DNA of 64,000 nucleotides from Telluria antibiotica (GCF_011682055.1 NZ_JAAQOM010000023.1:1-64000); one strand, 5' to 3'; positions 35,150 through 44,387 are shown, numbered from the stretch's first letter. Numbers and translations are program-made. Notes: generated from the sequence alone by a model not told the origin.

Positions 35150-35934
35150 GCCTCGACATGAGCCTGAAGCGCGACGGCGTGGACACGCGCCACGGCGCCG
35201 TGCTGTACCTGGACGACATCACCGTGTCGTTCGACGGTTTCCGCGCGCTGAACAAGCTGACCCTCGACATCTCGGTCGGCGAACTGCGTTGCATCATCGG
35301 CCCGAACGGCGCCGGCAAGACGACGATGATGGACGTCATCACGGGCAAGACCCGGCCGACGTCCGGCAGTGCCTTCTTCGGCCAGACGTTCGACCTGGCG
35401 AAGATGACGGAAACGGAGATCGCGCACGCGGGCATCGGCCGCAAGTTCCAGCGCCCGACCGTGTTCGAGCAGCACACGGTGTTCGAGAACCTGGAGCTGG
35501 CGATGAAGATGGAGAAGCGCGTGCGTCCCACGCTGTTCGCGCGCCTGACGTCGGAACAGGAAGACCGCATCGCCGCCACGCTGCGCCAGATCCGGCTGCA
35601 CGGCCAGGAAGACCGGCTGGCCGGCCTGCTGTCGCACGGCCAGAAGCAGTGGCTCGAGATCGGCATGCTCCTGATGCAGGAGCCGCAGCTGATCCTGCTG
35701 GACGAACCGGTCGCCGGCATGTCCGACGCGGAAACGGCGCGCACGGCGGAGCTGCTGAACGAACTGCGCGGCAAGCATTCGATCATGGTCGTCGAGCACG
35801 ACATGGGGTTCGTGGCCGAGATCGCGCAGCAGGGCAAGGTCACGGTGCTGCACGAAGGGTCCGTTCTGGCCGAAGGCCGCATGGACGACGTGCAGGCCGA
35901 CGACCGCGTCATCGAAGTCTATCTGGGGAGGTAA
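35146..35934 (+). CDS. urtD: Urea ABC transporter ATP-binding protein UrtD
   Basis: The 262-residue LivG-type ATPase has Walker A GPNGAGKTT, the signature LSHGQKQWLEIG, Walker B LILLDEPVAGM and the H-loop VVEHDMGFV. The VSFDGFRALNKL start and GRKFQRPTVFE are typical of UrtD. The start overlaps the urtC stop (ATGA). It powers urea uptake with UrtE. Confidence 0.94.
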   Translation: MSLDMSLKRDGVDTRHGAVLYLDDITVSFDGFRALNKLTLDISVGELRCIIGPNGAGKTTMMDVITGKTRPTSGSAFFGQTFDLAKMTETEIAHAGIGRKFQRPTVFEQHTVFENLELAMKMEKRVRPTLFARLTSEQEDRIAATLRQIRLHGQEDRLAGLLSHGQKQWLEIGMLLMQEPQLILLDEPVAGMSDAETARTAELLNELRGKHSIMVVEHDMGFVAEIAQQGKVTVLHEGSVLAEGRMDDVQADDRVIEVYLGR

Positions 35935-35936
35935 GC

Positions 35937-36635
35937 ATGCTGCAGGTCGAACACCTGAACCAGTACTACGGCTCGTCGCACACGTTGCGCGGCGTGTCGC
36001 TGACGGTGGAAAAGGGCCAGTGCATGGCCCTGCTGGGCCGCAACGGCGTCGGCAAGACCACGTTGTTGAAATGCCTGATGGGCGTGCTGCCCGTCGCGCG
36101 CGGCACCGTCACGTGGAACGGCCGCGACATCACGCGCCTGAAACCGCACCGCCGCGCGGCGGGCGGCATCGCCTACGTGCCGCAGGGCCGCGACATCTTC
36201 GCGCGCCTGACCGTGGAGGAGAACCTCTTGATGGGCATGGCCACCTTGCCCGGACGCGAGGCGGCGCGCATCAGCGGCGAGGTCTACGAATTGTTCCCCG
36301 TGCTGAAGGAGATGCTGGGCCGGCGCGGCGGCGACCTGTCGGGCGGCCAGCAACAACAGCTGGCCATCGCCCGCGCGCTGCTGCAGCGGCCCGCGCTGAT
36401 CATCCTCGACGAGCCGACGGAAGGCATCCAGCCGTCCATCATCAAGGACATCGAGCGCGTGATCCGGCTGCTGCGCGAACGCGGCGACATCGGCATCCTG
36501 CTATGCGAGCAGTACTTCGATTTCGCGCGGGCGCTGGCCGACAAGTTCGTCGTGCTGTCGCGCGGGGAGGTGGTGGCGTCGGGCGCAAGCGGGGAGATGG
36601 ATGGTGAACATGTGAAGCGATACCTGTCCGTGTAG
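35937..36635 (+). CDS. urtE: Urea ABC transporter ATP-binding protein UrtE
   Basis: The 232-residue LivF-type ATPase has Walker A GRNGVGKTT, the signature LSGGQQQQLAIA, Walker B LIILDEPTEGIQPS and IGILLCEQYFDFA. The LNQYYGSSHTLRGV start is the UrtE pattern. GGGGAGGTAAGC precedes the ATG. Its TAG stop (36633-36635) is part of the GTAGGG end of the palindromic element that follows, an unusual gene/repeat junction. Confidence 0.94.
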   Translation: MLQVEHLNQYYGSSHTLRGVSLTVEKGQCMALLGRNGVGKTTLLKCLMGVLPVARGTVTWNGRDITRLKPHRRAAGGIAYVPQGRDIFARLTVEENLLMGMATLPGREAARISGEVYELFPVLKEMLGRRGGDLSGGQQQQLAIARALLQRPALIILDEPTEGIQPSIIKDIERVIRLLRERGDIGILLCEQYFDFARALADKFVVLSRGEVVASGASGEMDGEHVKRYLSV

Positions 36636-36731
36636 GGTGGGCGGCCCTCCGCCCACGCGTAACGCCAACATGCCGCAAACGTCCGCGTGGGCACGTGATT
36701 GATGCCCCCGGCATCAATCACCCCACCCTAC
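36632..36731. repeat. GTAGGGTGGGC palindromic element, copy 2 (complete, 100 bp)
   Basis: The element runs from GTAGGGTGGG to CCCACCCTAC, a 10-bp perfect terminal inverted repeat. Inside are GCCCACGCG and CGCGTGGGC arms around a 24-bp centre, and a near-terminal hairpin GTGATTGATGCC / GGCATCAATCAC around CCC. It sits between convergent genes and provides the TAG stop of urtE (36633-36635) and, on the other strand, the TAG stop of the response regulator (36728-36730). It can serve as a two-way transcription barrier. Confidence 0.88.
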
Positions 36732-37642
36732 GCCGCGCGGATCCGGTTCGTGGCCAACGTGGCGGCTGCCGTCCGCGTCTCCACGCCGAGCTTGTCGAAC
36801 ACGTGCTCCAGGTGCTTGTTGACCGTGCGCGGACTCATGCCGAGGATGTCGCCGATGTCGCGGTTCGTCTTGCCCTGGATGACCCAGTGCAGCACTTCCG
36901 ATTCGCGCTGCGTCAGCCGGAACAGGGCCATCAGCGCCTGCACGCGTGCCGTGTCCGATTCCTCGCGCAGCACGATCATCCATTGTTCGGACGAGCGGGT
37001 GTCGGCGGCCGTGAAGACGAGCCGCGCCGAGCCGCGGATCACCGTCAGCGGCTGCGCGGGCCCCGCCGCCAGCCAGGCCGCCAGTTGCGGCGGCGTGCCG
37101 GCGCCATCGTGGTCCGCGCCGAACCAATGCTCCATCCACTGGCGCGCCAGCGGCGTCTGCCAGACGATGCGGCCATCGTGCGGCGTCACCGCCAGCACGG
37201 CATTGCCGAACGCATCCAGCGCGCTGCGCGCCTGGTGCATCAGCCGTGCCGTGTGCAGGTGCGACGCGATCCGGGCCAGCACCTCGCTCTGGCGCACGGG
37301 CTTCGTCACGTAGTCCGTGCCGCCCGCGTCGAACGCGGCCACCACGTGCTCGGTCTCCGTCAGGCCCGTCATGAAGATGATGGGCACGGCGCGCGTGGCG
37401 ATATCGGCGCGCAGGCGCCGGCAGACGTCGAAGCCGTCCATGCCCGGCATGACGGCATCGAGCAGGATCACGTCGGGTACGACCTGGCGCACGCGTTCGA
37501 GCGCGGCCGCGCCGTTGTTCGCGACGAGCACCGTGTACCCGGATTCGTCCAGCGCATCGTGCAGCACGGCGAGGTTTTCCGGTACGTCGTCCACGATCAG
37601 GACCACCTGGCCTGCATGGCGGTCGAAGGGTTTGTCGTTCAT
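36728..37642 (-). CDS. LuxR-type DNA-binding response regulator
   Basis: The 304-residue protein has an N-terminal receiver domain (acid pair D18/D19, phospho-acceptor D62 in LLDAVMPGMDG, conserved K in DYVTKPVRQS). A middle PAS-like linker follows (LDAFGNAVLAVTPHDGRIVW). The C-terminal LuxR helix-turn-helix contains LTQRESEVLHWVIQGKTNRDI and SPRTVNKHLEHVFDKLGV. Its start overlaps the stop of the NCS1-kinase gene (ATGA), so the two are a cognate pair. It is convergent with urtE; regulating the adjacent urea transporter is a natural inference. The stop codon lies in the palindromic element. Confidence 0.92.
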   Translation of the reverse strand: MNDKPFDRHAGQVVLIVDDVPENLAVLHDALDESGYTVLVANNGAAALERVRQVVPDVILLDAVMPGMDGFDVCRRLRADIATRAVPIIFMTGLTETEHVVAAFDAGGTDYVTKPVRQSEVLARIASHLHTARLMHQARSALDAFGNAVLAVTPHDGRIVWQTPLARQWMEHWFGADHDGAGTPPQLAAWLAAGPAQPLTVIRGSARLVFTAADTRSSEQWMIVLREESDTARVQALMALFRLTQRESEVLHWVIQGKTNRDIGDILGMSPRTVNKHLEHVFDKLGVETRTAAATLATNRIRAA

Positions 37643-40600
37643 GGTGTTCCTTGGTCGAGGAAGGCGGACATCGCTTCCAGGTCGAAGCGCGCGGCAAGGG
37701 CACGCAGGGTGTCGGCGAATGGAGCGTATTGCGGGTCGAGCGCGGCGATGGTGTCGAGCTGGCGCGTGATGCCCCGCACATAGCCGAGTGCCAGCTGCGC
37801 GCGCAGCGCATCCAGGTGCGCCGCGGGCGGAAAGCGCAGCGCGGGCCGGTCGGCCGCTGTTGCGGGGGCGGCTTGCATGAGCCAGTCGAGGCCGAGGCGC
37901 GCGCCGATCCGCTCCAGCAGCTCGCCCACGTTGACGGGCTTGACGATGAAGTCTTCCGGTGCGATGCCGGCCGGGTTCTCGAGCGCCTTGTCGTACGCAT
38001 TGGCTGACACGATCAGGATCGGCACGGTGACGCCCCGTTCGCGGCGCAGGATGCGGCTCGCCTCCCAGCCGTCCATCACGGGCATCGCGAGGTCCATCAG
38101 GATCAGGTCCGGCAGCGCGTGCGCGCAGTGGACGAGGCATTCCGCGCCCGTCTCGGCCTGCGCCGTGTCGAAGCCGAGCGGTGCCAGGATGTTCACCAGC
38201 AGTTCGCGGTCGTTCCGTTCGTTGTCCACGACGAGGATGCGGCGCCGTGGGCCCGCATACCCGGCCGGCGCGAACGCGGGGACGGCTTGCGCGGGCGCCG
38301 GCGCGTGCACGCGCGGCAGCTGCAGGCGCACCTTGAACGTGCTGCCGAGGCCAGGCGTCGTGTCGACCGTCAGCTGCCCGCCCATCAATTGCACGAGCAT
38401 GCGGCTGATGGGCAGGCCCAGGCCCGTGCCGCCCGCGCCGACGGCGGCGCCCGCGCTGCCGCGCGCGAACGGTTCGAAGATCTTTTCGACCTCGTCGGGC
38501 AGGATGCCGGGACCGCTGTCCTGGACGTCGAACGACGCCATCTCGCGCGCGTAGCGCACGCGCAGCACGACTTCGCCCCGCGCCGTGAACTTGACGGCGT
38601 TGCCGAGGATGTTCATCAGGATCTGGCCGAGCCGCTTGCGGTCGGCGCGCACGCAGTCGGGCAGGGGGCCGTCGACCTCGTAGCGGAACGTGAGGCCCTT
38701 GTCGCGCGCCTGCTGCTCGAACATGCGGACGATCTGGCCGAGGAAGTCGGGGAAGGCCAAGGTGCGGATGTCGAAGCTGAACTTGCCGCCCTCGATGCGG
38801 GCGATGTCGAGCGAGCCTTCGATCAGCGACAGCAAATGCTCGCCGCTGCCCCGGATCACGCGGATCGCCTGGCGGCGCGGCGCGGGAATCGTCGCGTCGT
38901 TGTCGAGCAGTTGGGCGTAGCCGAGGATGCTGTTCAACGGCGTGCGGATCTCGTGGCTGATGGCGGCGATGTAGCGGCTCTTGGCCTGGTTGGCGTGGTC
39001 GGCCTGGCGCTTGGCCTGCTGCAGCTGGGCGTCCGTGCGGCCGTGCAGCTCGATCTCGCGCTGCAGGAGGCTCGTCTGGCGGTTTGATTCCTCCTGCGCC
39101 ACGCGCCGGCTTTCGCTCGTCAGCACGAGCCACCACGCGACGATGCCGCCGGCCAGCACCAGCGCGCCGAAGACTTTCACGAAGGTCAGGCGCAGAGCGT
39201 CGACCATGATGGGGCTGGCGGCGGCGCCCAGCGCGCCCCGCTCGTGCACGTACAGCAGGGCGAGCAGGCCGCCGAGCAGCGACGCCGTCGTCACCATCAA
39301 CAGCAGGTAGTGGCCCAGGCGGCTCGTCATGTAGGGCCACATCGACACGGGCAGCAGCGCCTTCGCCGCCGATTCCCACTGCTGCGCGAAGCGCGCGTGC
39401 GGCTTGCAGGCGTCGCCGCAGCGGGCGTCGAGGCAGCAGCACAGGGAGCAGATCGGGCCCTGGTAGGCGGGGCAGTGCGCCATGTCGTCCGTCTCGTACT
39501 CCTTTTCGCAGATGCAGCACGTCTGCGTGCGTGCCGATGCCGGCCAGCCCGCGACGGGACGGGCAAGATAATATTTGCCGCGCGTGGCCCAGGCGATCAG
39601 CGGTGCCGCGACCAGCGCCGTCGCCAGCGCGATGAACGCGGAAAACGCCCGCGCGTGGGCGCCGAACGCGCCGGTGAAGGCGGCGATCGACAAGGTCGAC
39701 GCGAGCAGCATGGCGCCCACGCCGACCGGATTGATGTCGTACAGGTAGGCGCGCCGGAACTCGATGCCCTTGGGGCTGAGGCCCAGCGGCTTGTTGATCA
39801 CGAGGTCTGCCACGACGGCCGTGATCCACGCGATCGCGACGTTCGAATACAGGCCGAGCACCTGCTCCAGCGCCTGGAACACGTCCAGCTCCATCAGCAG
39901 CACGGCGATCAGTGCATTGAACACGGCCCAGACGACGCGCCCCGGATGGCTGTGCGTGAGGCGGGCGAAGAAGTTCGACCATGCCAGCGAGCCGGCGTAC
40001 GCGTTCGTCATGTTGATCTTGACTTGCGAGATGACGACAAACAGCGCCGTCGCCAGCACGGCCAGGCTGCCGTTGCCGAGCACCTGGCGGAACCCCGCGA
40101 GATACATCTGGTTCGGATTGACGGCCTGCGCGAGCGTGGCGCCGCCCTCGATCGCGAGCAGCGCCAGCAGCGCGCCGCCCAGCATCTTCGCCATGCCGAG
40201 CAGGATCCAGCCCGGGCCGGCCGCCAGCACGCCCAGGTGCCAGCGCACGCGGTTCGCCGGCGTCCGTTCGGGCATGAAGCGCAGGAAGTCGACCTGTTCG
40301 CCGATCTGCGTGATCAGCGCGACGCCGACGGCCGTCGCGGCGCCGAACTGCAGGATGTCGAAACCGTGCGCACTCCCGTGGCCGGAAAAGTGCCCCAGCT
40401 GCGCGATCAGGTCCGGCTGCCTGGCGGCGATGGCGACGAACGGGAGCGCGAGCAGCACGAGCCAGACGGGCTGCGTGACCATCTGGATGCGGCTCACCAG
40501 CGTCACGCCGTGCGTCACGAGCGGGATCACGGCGAGCGCGCTGACGAGGTAGCCGACGTACAGCGGCAACCCGAAGTACAGCTCCAGCGCATAGGCCATG

Positions 40601-41046
40601 ATGGCCGCTTCCAGCGCGAACAGGATGAACGTGAACGACGCGTAGACGAACGACGAGATCGTCGAGCCGATGTAGCCGAAGCCGGCGCCGCGCGTGAGCA
40701 AATCCATGTCGACGCCGTGGTGGGCGGCGTAGTAGCTGATCGGCAGGCCGGTGGCGAAGATGATCACGCCGATGGCGACGATGGCCCAGAACGCGTTCTC
40801 GAAGCCGTAGTTGACGGCGATGGTGCCGCCGATCGCTTCCAGCACGAGGAAGGAAATGGCGCCGAACGCCGTGTTCGCGACGCGGAACACGGACCATTTG
40901 CGGAACGCGCGCGGCGTGAAGCGCAGCGCGTAATCCTCGATGGTTTCGTCGGCGACCCACGTGTTGTAGTCGCGCCGGATCTTGACGATCCTGAGCGGCG
41001 GTTCGGTGTCGCGGGCGGGGGGCTGGGTGGCGGTGTTCATGCTCAA
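37639..41046 (-). CDS. Hybrid histidine kinase with N-terminal NCS1-type transporter domain
   Basis: The 1,135-residue protein is modular. Residues about 25-490 form a 12-helix NCS1 (purine/cytosine/hydantoin permease) domain, including RDYNTWVADETIEDYALRF at the start and QVKINMTNAYAGSLAWSNFF. A cysteine-rich insert at about 500-535 (CCICEKEYETDDMAHCPAYQ, then further CxxCCC and CGDAC) looks like a zinc-binding treble-clef module. Two more membrane helices follow, then HisKA with H698 in AISHEIRTPLNS, HATPase_c (NILGNAVKFT, DSGPGI, GGTGLGL), a receiver domain (D near 983 in LILMDLAMPVMDG) and a C-terminal extension. This is a transporter-coupled sensor of the CbrA kind but with NCS1 instead of SLC5. 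The ligand may be urea, a pyrimidine or a hydantoin. Confidence 0.9.
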   Translation of the reverse strand: MSMNTATQPPARDTEPPLRIVKIRRDYNTWVADETIEDYALRFTPRAFRKWSVFRVANTAFGAISFLVLEAIGGTIAVNYGFENAFWAIVAIGVIIFATGLPISYYAAHHGVDMDLLTRGAGFGYIGSTISSFVYASFTFILFALEAAIMAYALELYFGLPLYVGYLVSALAVIPLVTHGVTLVSRIQMVTQPVWLVLLALPFVAIAARQPDLIAQLGHFSGHGSAHGFDILQFGAATAVGVALITQIGEQVDFLRFMPERTPANRVRWHLGVLAAGPGWILLGMAKMLGGALLALLAIEGGATLAQAVNPNQMYLAGFRQVLGNGSLAVLATALFVVISQVKINMTNAYAGSLAWSNFFARLTHSHPGRVVWAVFNALIAVLLMELDVFQALEQVLGLYSNVAIAWITAVVADLVINKPLGLSPKGIEFRRAYLYDINPVGVGAMLLASTLSIAAFTGAFGAHARAFSAFIALATALVAAPLIAWATRGKYYLARPVAGWPASARTQTCCICEKEYETDDMAHCPAYQGPICSLCCCLDARCGDACKPHARFAQQWESAAKALLPVSMWPYMTSRLGHYLLLMVTTASLLGGLLALLYVHERGALGAAASPIMVDALRLTFVKVFGALVLAGGIVAWWLVLTSESRRVAQEESNRQTSLLQREIELHGRTDAQLQQAKRQADHANQAKSRYIAAISHEIRTPLNSILGYAQLLDNDATIPAPRRQAIRVIRGSGEHLLSLIEGSLDIARIEGGKFSFDIRTLAFPDFLGQIVRMFEQQARDKGLTFRYEVDGPLPDCVRADRKRLGQILMNILGNAVKFTARGEVVLRVRYAREMASFDVQDSGPGILPDEVEKIFEPFARGSAGAAVGAGGTGLGLPISRMLVQLMGGQLTVDTTPGLGSTFKVRLQLPRVHAPAPAQAVPAFAPAGYAGPRRRILVVDNERNDRELLVNILAPLGFDTAQAETGAECLVHCAHALPDLILMDLAMPVMDGWEASRILRRERGVTVPILIVSANAYDKALENPAGIAPEDFIVKPVNVGELLERIGARLGLDWLMQAAPATAADRPALRFPPAAHLDALRAQLALGYVRGITRQLDTIAALDPQYAPFADTLRALAARFDLEAMSAFLDQGTP

Positions 41047-41083
41047 AACTTAAGCAAGATCCGGGCCCGCTACCGGGCCGGCG

Positions 41084-42121
41084 TCACGCCCGCACGGTCC
41101 AGGCCCCGTCGGCGTACACGCGCTCGTCGTCCAGATAGACAGCGTCCGTCACGACGAACACGTCGATGTGGTAACGGGCATCCTTGCGCTTGAACCCGGG
41201 CTTCGCGTACACGCCGTGCTTGGCACCAAGCGACAGGTGGATGCCGCACATGCGCTCGTACGTGCCGATGTCGTCCACGCGGCGCTCGCGCGTGAAGGCG
41301 CGGTTCATGCCGAAGCCCAGCTCGCGCACCCACACTTCGCCCTCGTCGCGGCGGATGATGTCCAGCACTTCCTGGAACGCGGGCGTGGCGTTCTCCGTGC
41401 CGACCACGCGGCCCTTGTCGACGATGAGCGTGATGGGCGCGTCCGGCCGGTTCACGAGGTACGACGTGTCGCCGAACACGTGCACCTGCGCGCGGCCGCT
41501 GACGGCTTCCAGGCCCTGCGCTTCCGTGAACACTTCGCCGATCGGGAACTGGCCGCCTACGTTGGTCATCGCGCGATAGTCGCCCACGTTCAGCTTCGCG
41601 GCTTCGAGCGGCGAGTCGAACACGAGGACGTCGCCGCCGCCATGGACCTCGGCGCGGCGCGCACCGTCGATGCGAGCCTTCAGCGCGTGGCCCACGCCGC
41701 GGAAATACGCGGGGTCGTAAGCCAGCGCCTCGATGTAGTGCTCGCCCTGCGCGCCCGGCATGCGCGACAGGTGCACGTGCTCGATCACCTTCAGGCCCAG
41801 CTTGAACAGTTCCACGCGCAGGCGGAAGCCGTCCAGGCGGAAGTTCGTCGACTGCACGAGCACGACGAGGTCCTGCGGCGCCAGCGTGCGGAACGTCGCC
41901 AGCACGTGGTCCGGCGCCACCGTGTCGAAGTCGATGAAGGTCGCATCCGGCAGGTTGGCGCGGTACGCGTCGACGAGGGCGCGGGCCAGCGCCGTGCGCG
42001 TGTCGAACACGACCAGCGCGCGCCGCTCGGGCGTGTGGTCGAGCGCGATCGCGAGCACGTCGCGCAGGTGCGCGGTGGCGGCGGCGATGGCGGCGGCGGG
42101 CAGGGCGTCGGTGGGCGTCAT
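41084..42121 (-). CDS. M29-like (aminopeptidase T fold) metalloprotein
   Basis: The 345-residue protein has the arrangement of the M29 aminopeptidase family and the related dihydroxypyridine dioxygenase (NicX) group: GEVWVRELGFGMNRAF, GTYERMCGIHLSLGAKHGVY and DARYHIDVFVVTDAVYLD supply the Glu and His residues expected to bind metal. The N-terminal half is a Rossmann-like domain (ALVVFDTRTALARAL). Function could be peptide hydrolysis or ring cleavage of a nitrogen heterocycle. The second would fit the neighbouring NCS1-type sensor and urea transporter, but that is inference. It ends 38 bp from the start of the kinase gene on the same strand, upstream of it, so it may be the first gene of the same operon. 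Confidence 0.65.
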   Translation of the reverse strand: MTPTDALPAAAIAAATAHLRDVLAIALDHTPERRALVVFDTRTALARALVDAYRANLPDATFIDFDTVAPDHVLATFRTLAPQDLVVLVQSTNFRLDGFRLRVELFKLGLKVIEHVHLSRMPGAQGEHYIEALAYDPAYFRGVGHALKARIDGARRAEVHGGGDVLVFDSPLEAAKLNVGDYRAMTNVGGQFPIGEVFTEAQGLEAVSGRAQVHVFGDTSYLVNRPDAPITLIVDKGRVVGTENATPAFQEVLDIIRRDEGEVWVRELGFGMNRAFTRERRVDDIGTYERMCGIHLSLGAKHGVYAKPGFKRKDARYHIDVFVVTDAVYLDDERVYADGAWTVRA

Positions 42122-42233
42122 GGCATCGGGCGGAAGGGAGACAACCCGGCATTATACGTGTTCGGCACCCTTGCGGCAGCTCACGCTCGGCCCGGCTGGA
42201 ATGGGGCACAGTCTGGCTGTCAGGAGTGCCATC

Positions 42234-42755
42234 ATGTTGATTCATAAAGGAAATTTCCTCAAGCGTAAGTCGGCGTCAGCGCTGCTGGCGGCCGCGCTGG
42301 CGGGCTTCGCCGTGCCGCTGCCGCCGGCGCACGGTGCGGCGCTCGCGACGGCCGCCGTGCGCGCACCGGACGCCGTGGCCGCGGAATTCTACGGCTGGTT
42401 CCTCGCGACGCTCGATGCCGACCAGGACCCGCTCTCCGACCGCTACGAACGTCTGCATGCGTACGTCGCGCAGCCCCTCGTCGACCAGTTGCTGAAACGG
42501 GGCCAGGGCGCGGGCGACTACTTCCTGCAGTCGGCCCGCCTCCGCGGCGCCTGGCTGCGCGCGCCCGTGCGCACCGCCACGTTGCGCCGCCAGGCACGCG
42601 TGGCCGACGTCCTCGTCACGCTCGACGGCGGGGGCGACGCCCAGCACGACGTCGTGCTGACGATGGAACTGGACAACGGCACGTGGAAGATCCGCAGTGT
42701 GAGCCGCGCGGCAGTCGATGCGTCCAAAAGTTCCGCCGGCCGGCCCGGTATTTGA
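42234..42755 (+). CDS. Exported DUF3828-like protein
   Basis: The 173-residue protein starts at ATG 42234 after CAGGAGTGCCATC. A signal peptide (KRKSASALLAAALAGFAVPL, cleavage near AHGAA) is followed by VAAEFYGWFLATLDADQDPLSDRYERLHAYVAQPLVDQL and a C-terminal VVLTMELDNGTWKIRSV, the pattern of the small periplasmic DUF3828/lumazine-unrelated family found in many proteobacteria. No function is known. It stands just before the tubulin-like operon but with a 135-bp gap, so I do not count it in that system. Confidence 0.6.
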   Translation: MLIHKGNFLKRKSASALLAAALAGFAVPLPPAHGAALATAAVRAPDAVAAEFYGWFLATLDADQDPLSDRYERLHAYVAQPLVDQLLKRGQGAGDYFLQSARLRGAWLRAPVRTATLRRQARVADVLVTLDGGGDAQHDVVLTMELDNGTWKIRSVSRAAVDASKSSAGRPGI

Positions 42756-42890
42756 TCCCGGAAGCACAGCCACGCGCTACTCGGTGAACAGGGCGCCGTC
42801 GCCTTGATCCCGGCGCTATGATTCCAAAACGATAACGGCCCCGACGTTGAGCGGGCCGTTGGACATTTTGACGAATCGACGGTGGAGCGC

Positions 42891-44387
42891 ATGGCATACC
42901 GATGGGAAACGCCGACCAGCGTCTGGCTGGAAGACGAGCGCAGCGGGCAGTTCGAGCTGGCGTCCAGCGACGGCCTGGGCCGGATCGACTGGCAGGCCGC
43001 CGCGCGCGGCCGCCTGGCCGATTGCGCGCACCTGCTCGGCGCCTCGCTGCCGCAGTCCTGCGACCATGCGGCCATCTATCCGGAAGGCTTCGCGTTCTGC
43101 CCCACGTGCGGCCGTCCGCTCGCGCGCCTCGGCGCCGCACCGGAGCGCCTTCCGGACTGGTGGGGCCCGTATGCAGACGCGCTGCTGCCCCGGCACGTGC
43201 CGCACGGCCTGCCCGTGACGTCGCTGGCGCTGGGCGACAGCCTCGAGGAACGGCCGCCCGCGCCGGAGGTCGGCCGCTTCGACGTGGCCATGCCGCCACC
43301 GCCGAACGCCCACTGCGTGTTCGCGGCCGGCACCTACGGTTTTCCCGAACAGCGCCTGCTCGCGCTGGCGCCGGGGCGGGGCGTGCTGCAATACTGGGAC
43401 CCGCTGTCCGAGGTCTGGCACGTGATGGTGCCGGAAGAGGGGACGGCCGATCTCGCGTTCGGTGCATCGGACTACGGCTGGCTGCCGATGGCGCACCTGC
43501 AGGTGCCCGCACGGCGCGGCGACGTCGCGCTCGTGCCCACGGCGCGCGGCCTGTACCGCCTCGGCGTGAATCCCGTCAGCGAGACGTGCCGCACGGAGGC
43601 CGTGCTCGCGGCACCCGTCGTCGCCGCGCCGGGACTGATGCGGCGCCAGTTGGGCGTCCTCGTGCGCAATCCGGGCGGCACGCTGGGCTTGTGCGGGCTC
43701 GGCGCCGACTTGTCCCCGGGCCCGCAATTCGATTGCGGCGCGCTGCCGCTGTCCGGCTGGACGCGCCCCATCGGCTACGACGGCCAGCTGTTCTGGCTGC
43801 ACGGCGAGGGCCAGTTCGTGTGGCGTCCGGGCGAAGCCCCGCGTTGGCTTCCCTGGCCCGACACGTGGCTGCCCAGCCTCGACCTCGGCGGCCCCACGCT
43901 GAGCCGCGACGGCCGCATGTGGCTGATCGGGCATGACGGCCAGTCGTACTCGTTCCTCGAGCTGGGCGTGGAGCGGCCGCAGCGCGAAGCGATCGACGGT
44001 GCGCGCCTCGGCTTCGCCAATCTGCTGTTCCGGCGCGGCCATCCCGTCGTCGACGAGCCGTGGTCCGGCGAGCACGTCGAGGACCAGCACGAGGACGATG
44101 CCCTCGTGCTGCCGCTGCTGCGCAGCTTCAACAACAACCGCAGCCAGCCCAGCGGGCTCGTGCTGCGCTTCCACAAATACACGGGCCGCGCGGAAGACGC
44201 GCTGGCCAACCGCGTGATCGCCCGTACGACGGTGGAGTGGATCGGCCGGCGCAACGTGATCCTGGACGAAGTGGCGCGCCTCGCGCGGCCGCTCGACTGC
44301 GTCCCCTTCGTCTACGCCAACCGCCTGTGGCTGCACCACCCAGACTGGAACCGGATCCGCGGCTGGAACCTGGACGCGCCGACGTGA
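42891..44387 (+). CDS. Uncharacterised protein with N-terminal cysteine motif, first gene of the tubulin-like operon
   Basis: The 498-residue cytoplasmic protein is without signal or membrane segments. Near the start, C57xH59 and C70PTC73 (FCPTCGRPLARLG) suggest a zinc-binding ribbon. The rest is Trp/Gly/Pro-rich beta sequence with repeats such as QYWDPLSEVWHV, LYRLGVN and FVWRPGEAPRWLPWP, which looks like a beta-propeller or tandem beta-sandwich. I recognise no family. The stop overlaps the start of the next gene (GTGA), so it is translationally coupled. An alternative GTG at 42882 is three codons upstream. Its job is presumably a cytoplasmic adaptor or regulator of the system encoded downstream. 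Confidence 0.75.
   Translation: MAYRWETPTSVWLEDERSGQFELASSDGLGRIDWQAAARGRLADCAHLLGASLPQSCDHAAIYPEGFAFCPTCGRPLARLGAAPERLPDWWGPYADALLPRHVPHGLPVTSLALGDSLEERPPAPEVGRFDVAMPPPPNAHCVFAAGTYGFPEQRLLALAPGRGVLQYWDPLSEVWHVMVPEEGTADLAFGASDYGWLPMAHLQVPARRGDVALVPTARGLYRLGVNPVSETCRTEAVLAAPVVAAPGLMRRQLGVLVRNPGGTLGLCGLGADLSPGPQFDCGALPLSGWTRPIGYDGQLFWLHGEGQFVWRPGEAPRWLPWPDTWLPSLDLGGPTLSRDGRMWLIGHDGQSYSFLELGVERPQREAIDGARLGFANLLFRRGHPVVDEPWSGEHVEDQHEDDALVLPLLRSFNNNRSQPSGLVLRFHKYTGRAEDALANRVIARTTVEWIGRRNVILDEVARLARPLDCVPFVYANRLWLHHPDWNRIRGWNLDAPT

Noticed and set aside
37643..40960. Upstream extension of the response regulator frame
   Set aside because: It is an out-of-frame reading of the kinase gene; the regulator starts at 37642 where family homology begins.
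42234..42755. DUF3828-like gene as a sixth member of the tubulin-like system
   Set aside because: A 135-bp gap separates it, with no overlap or coupling, and its family occurs alone elsewhere.
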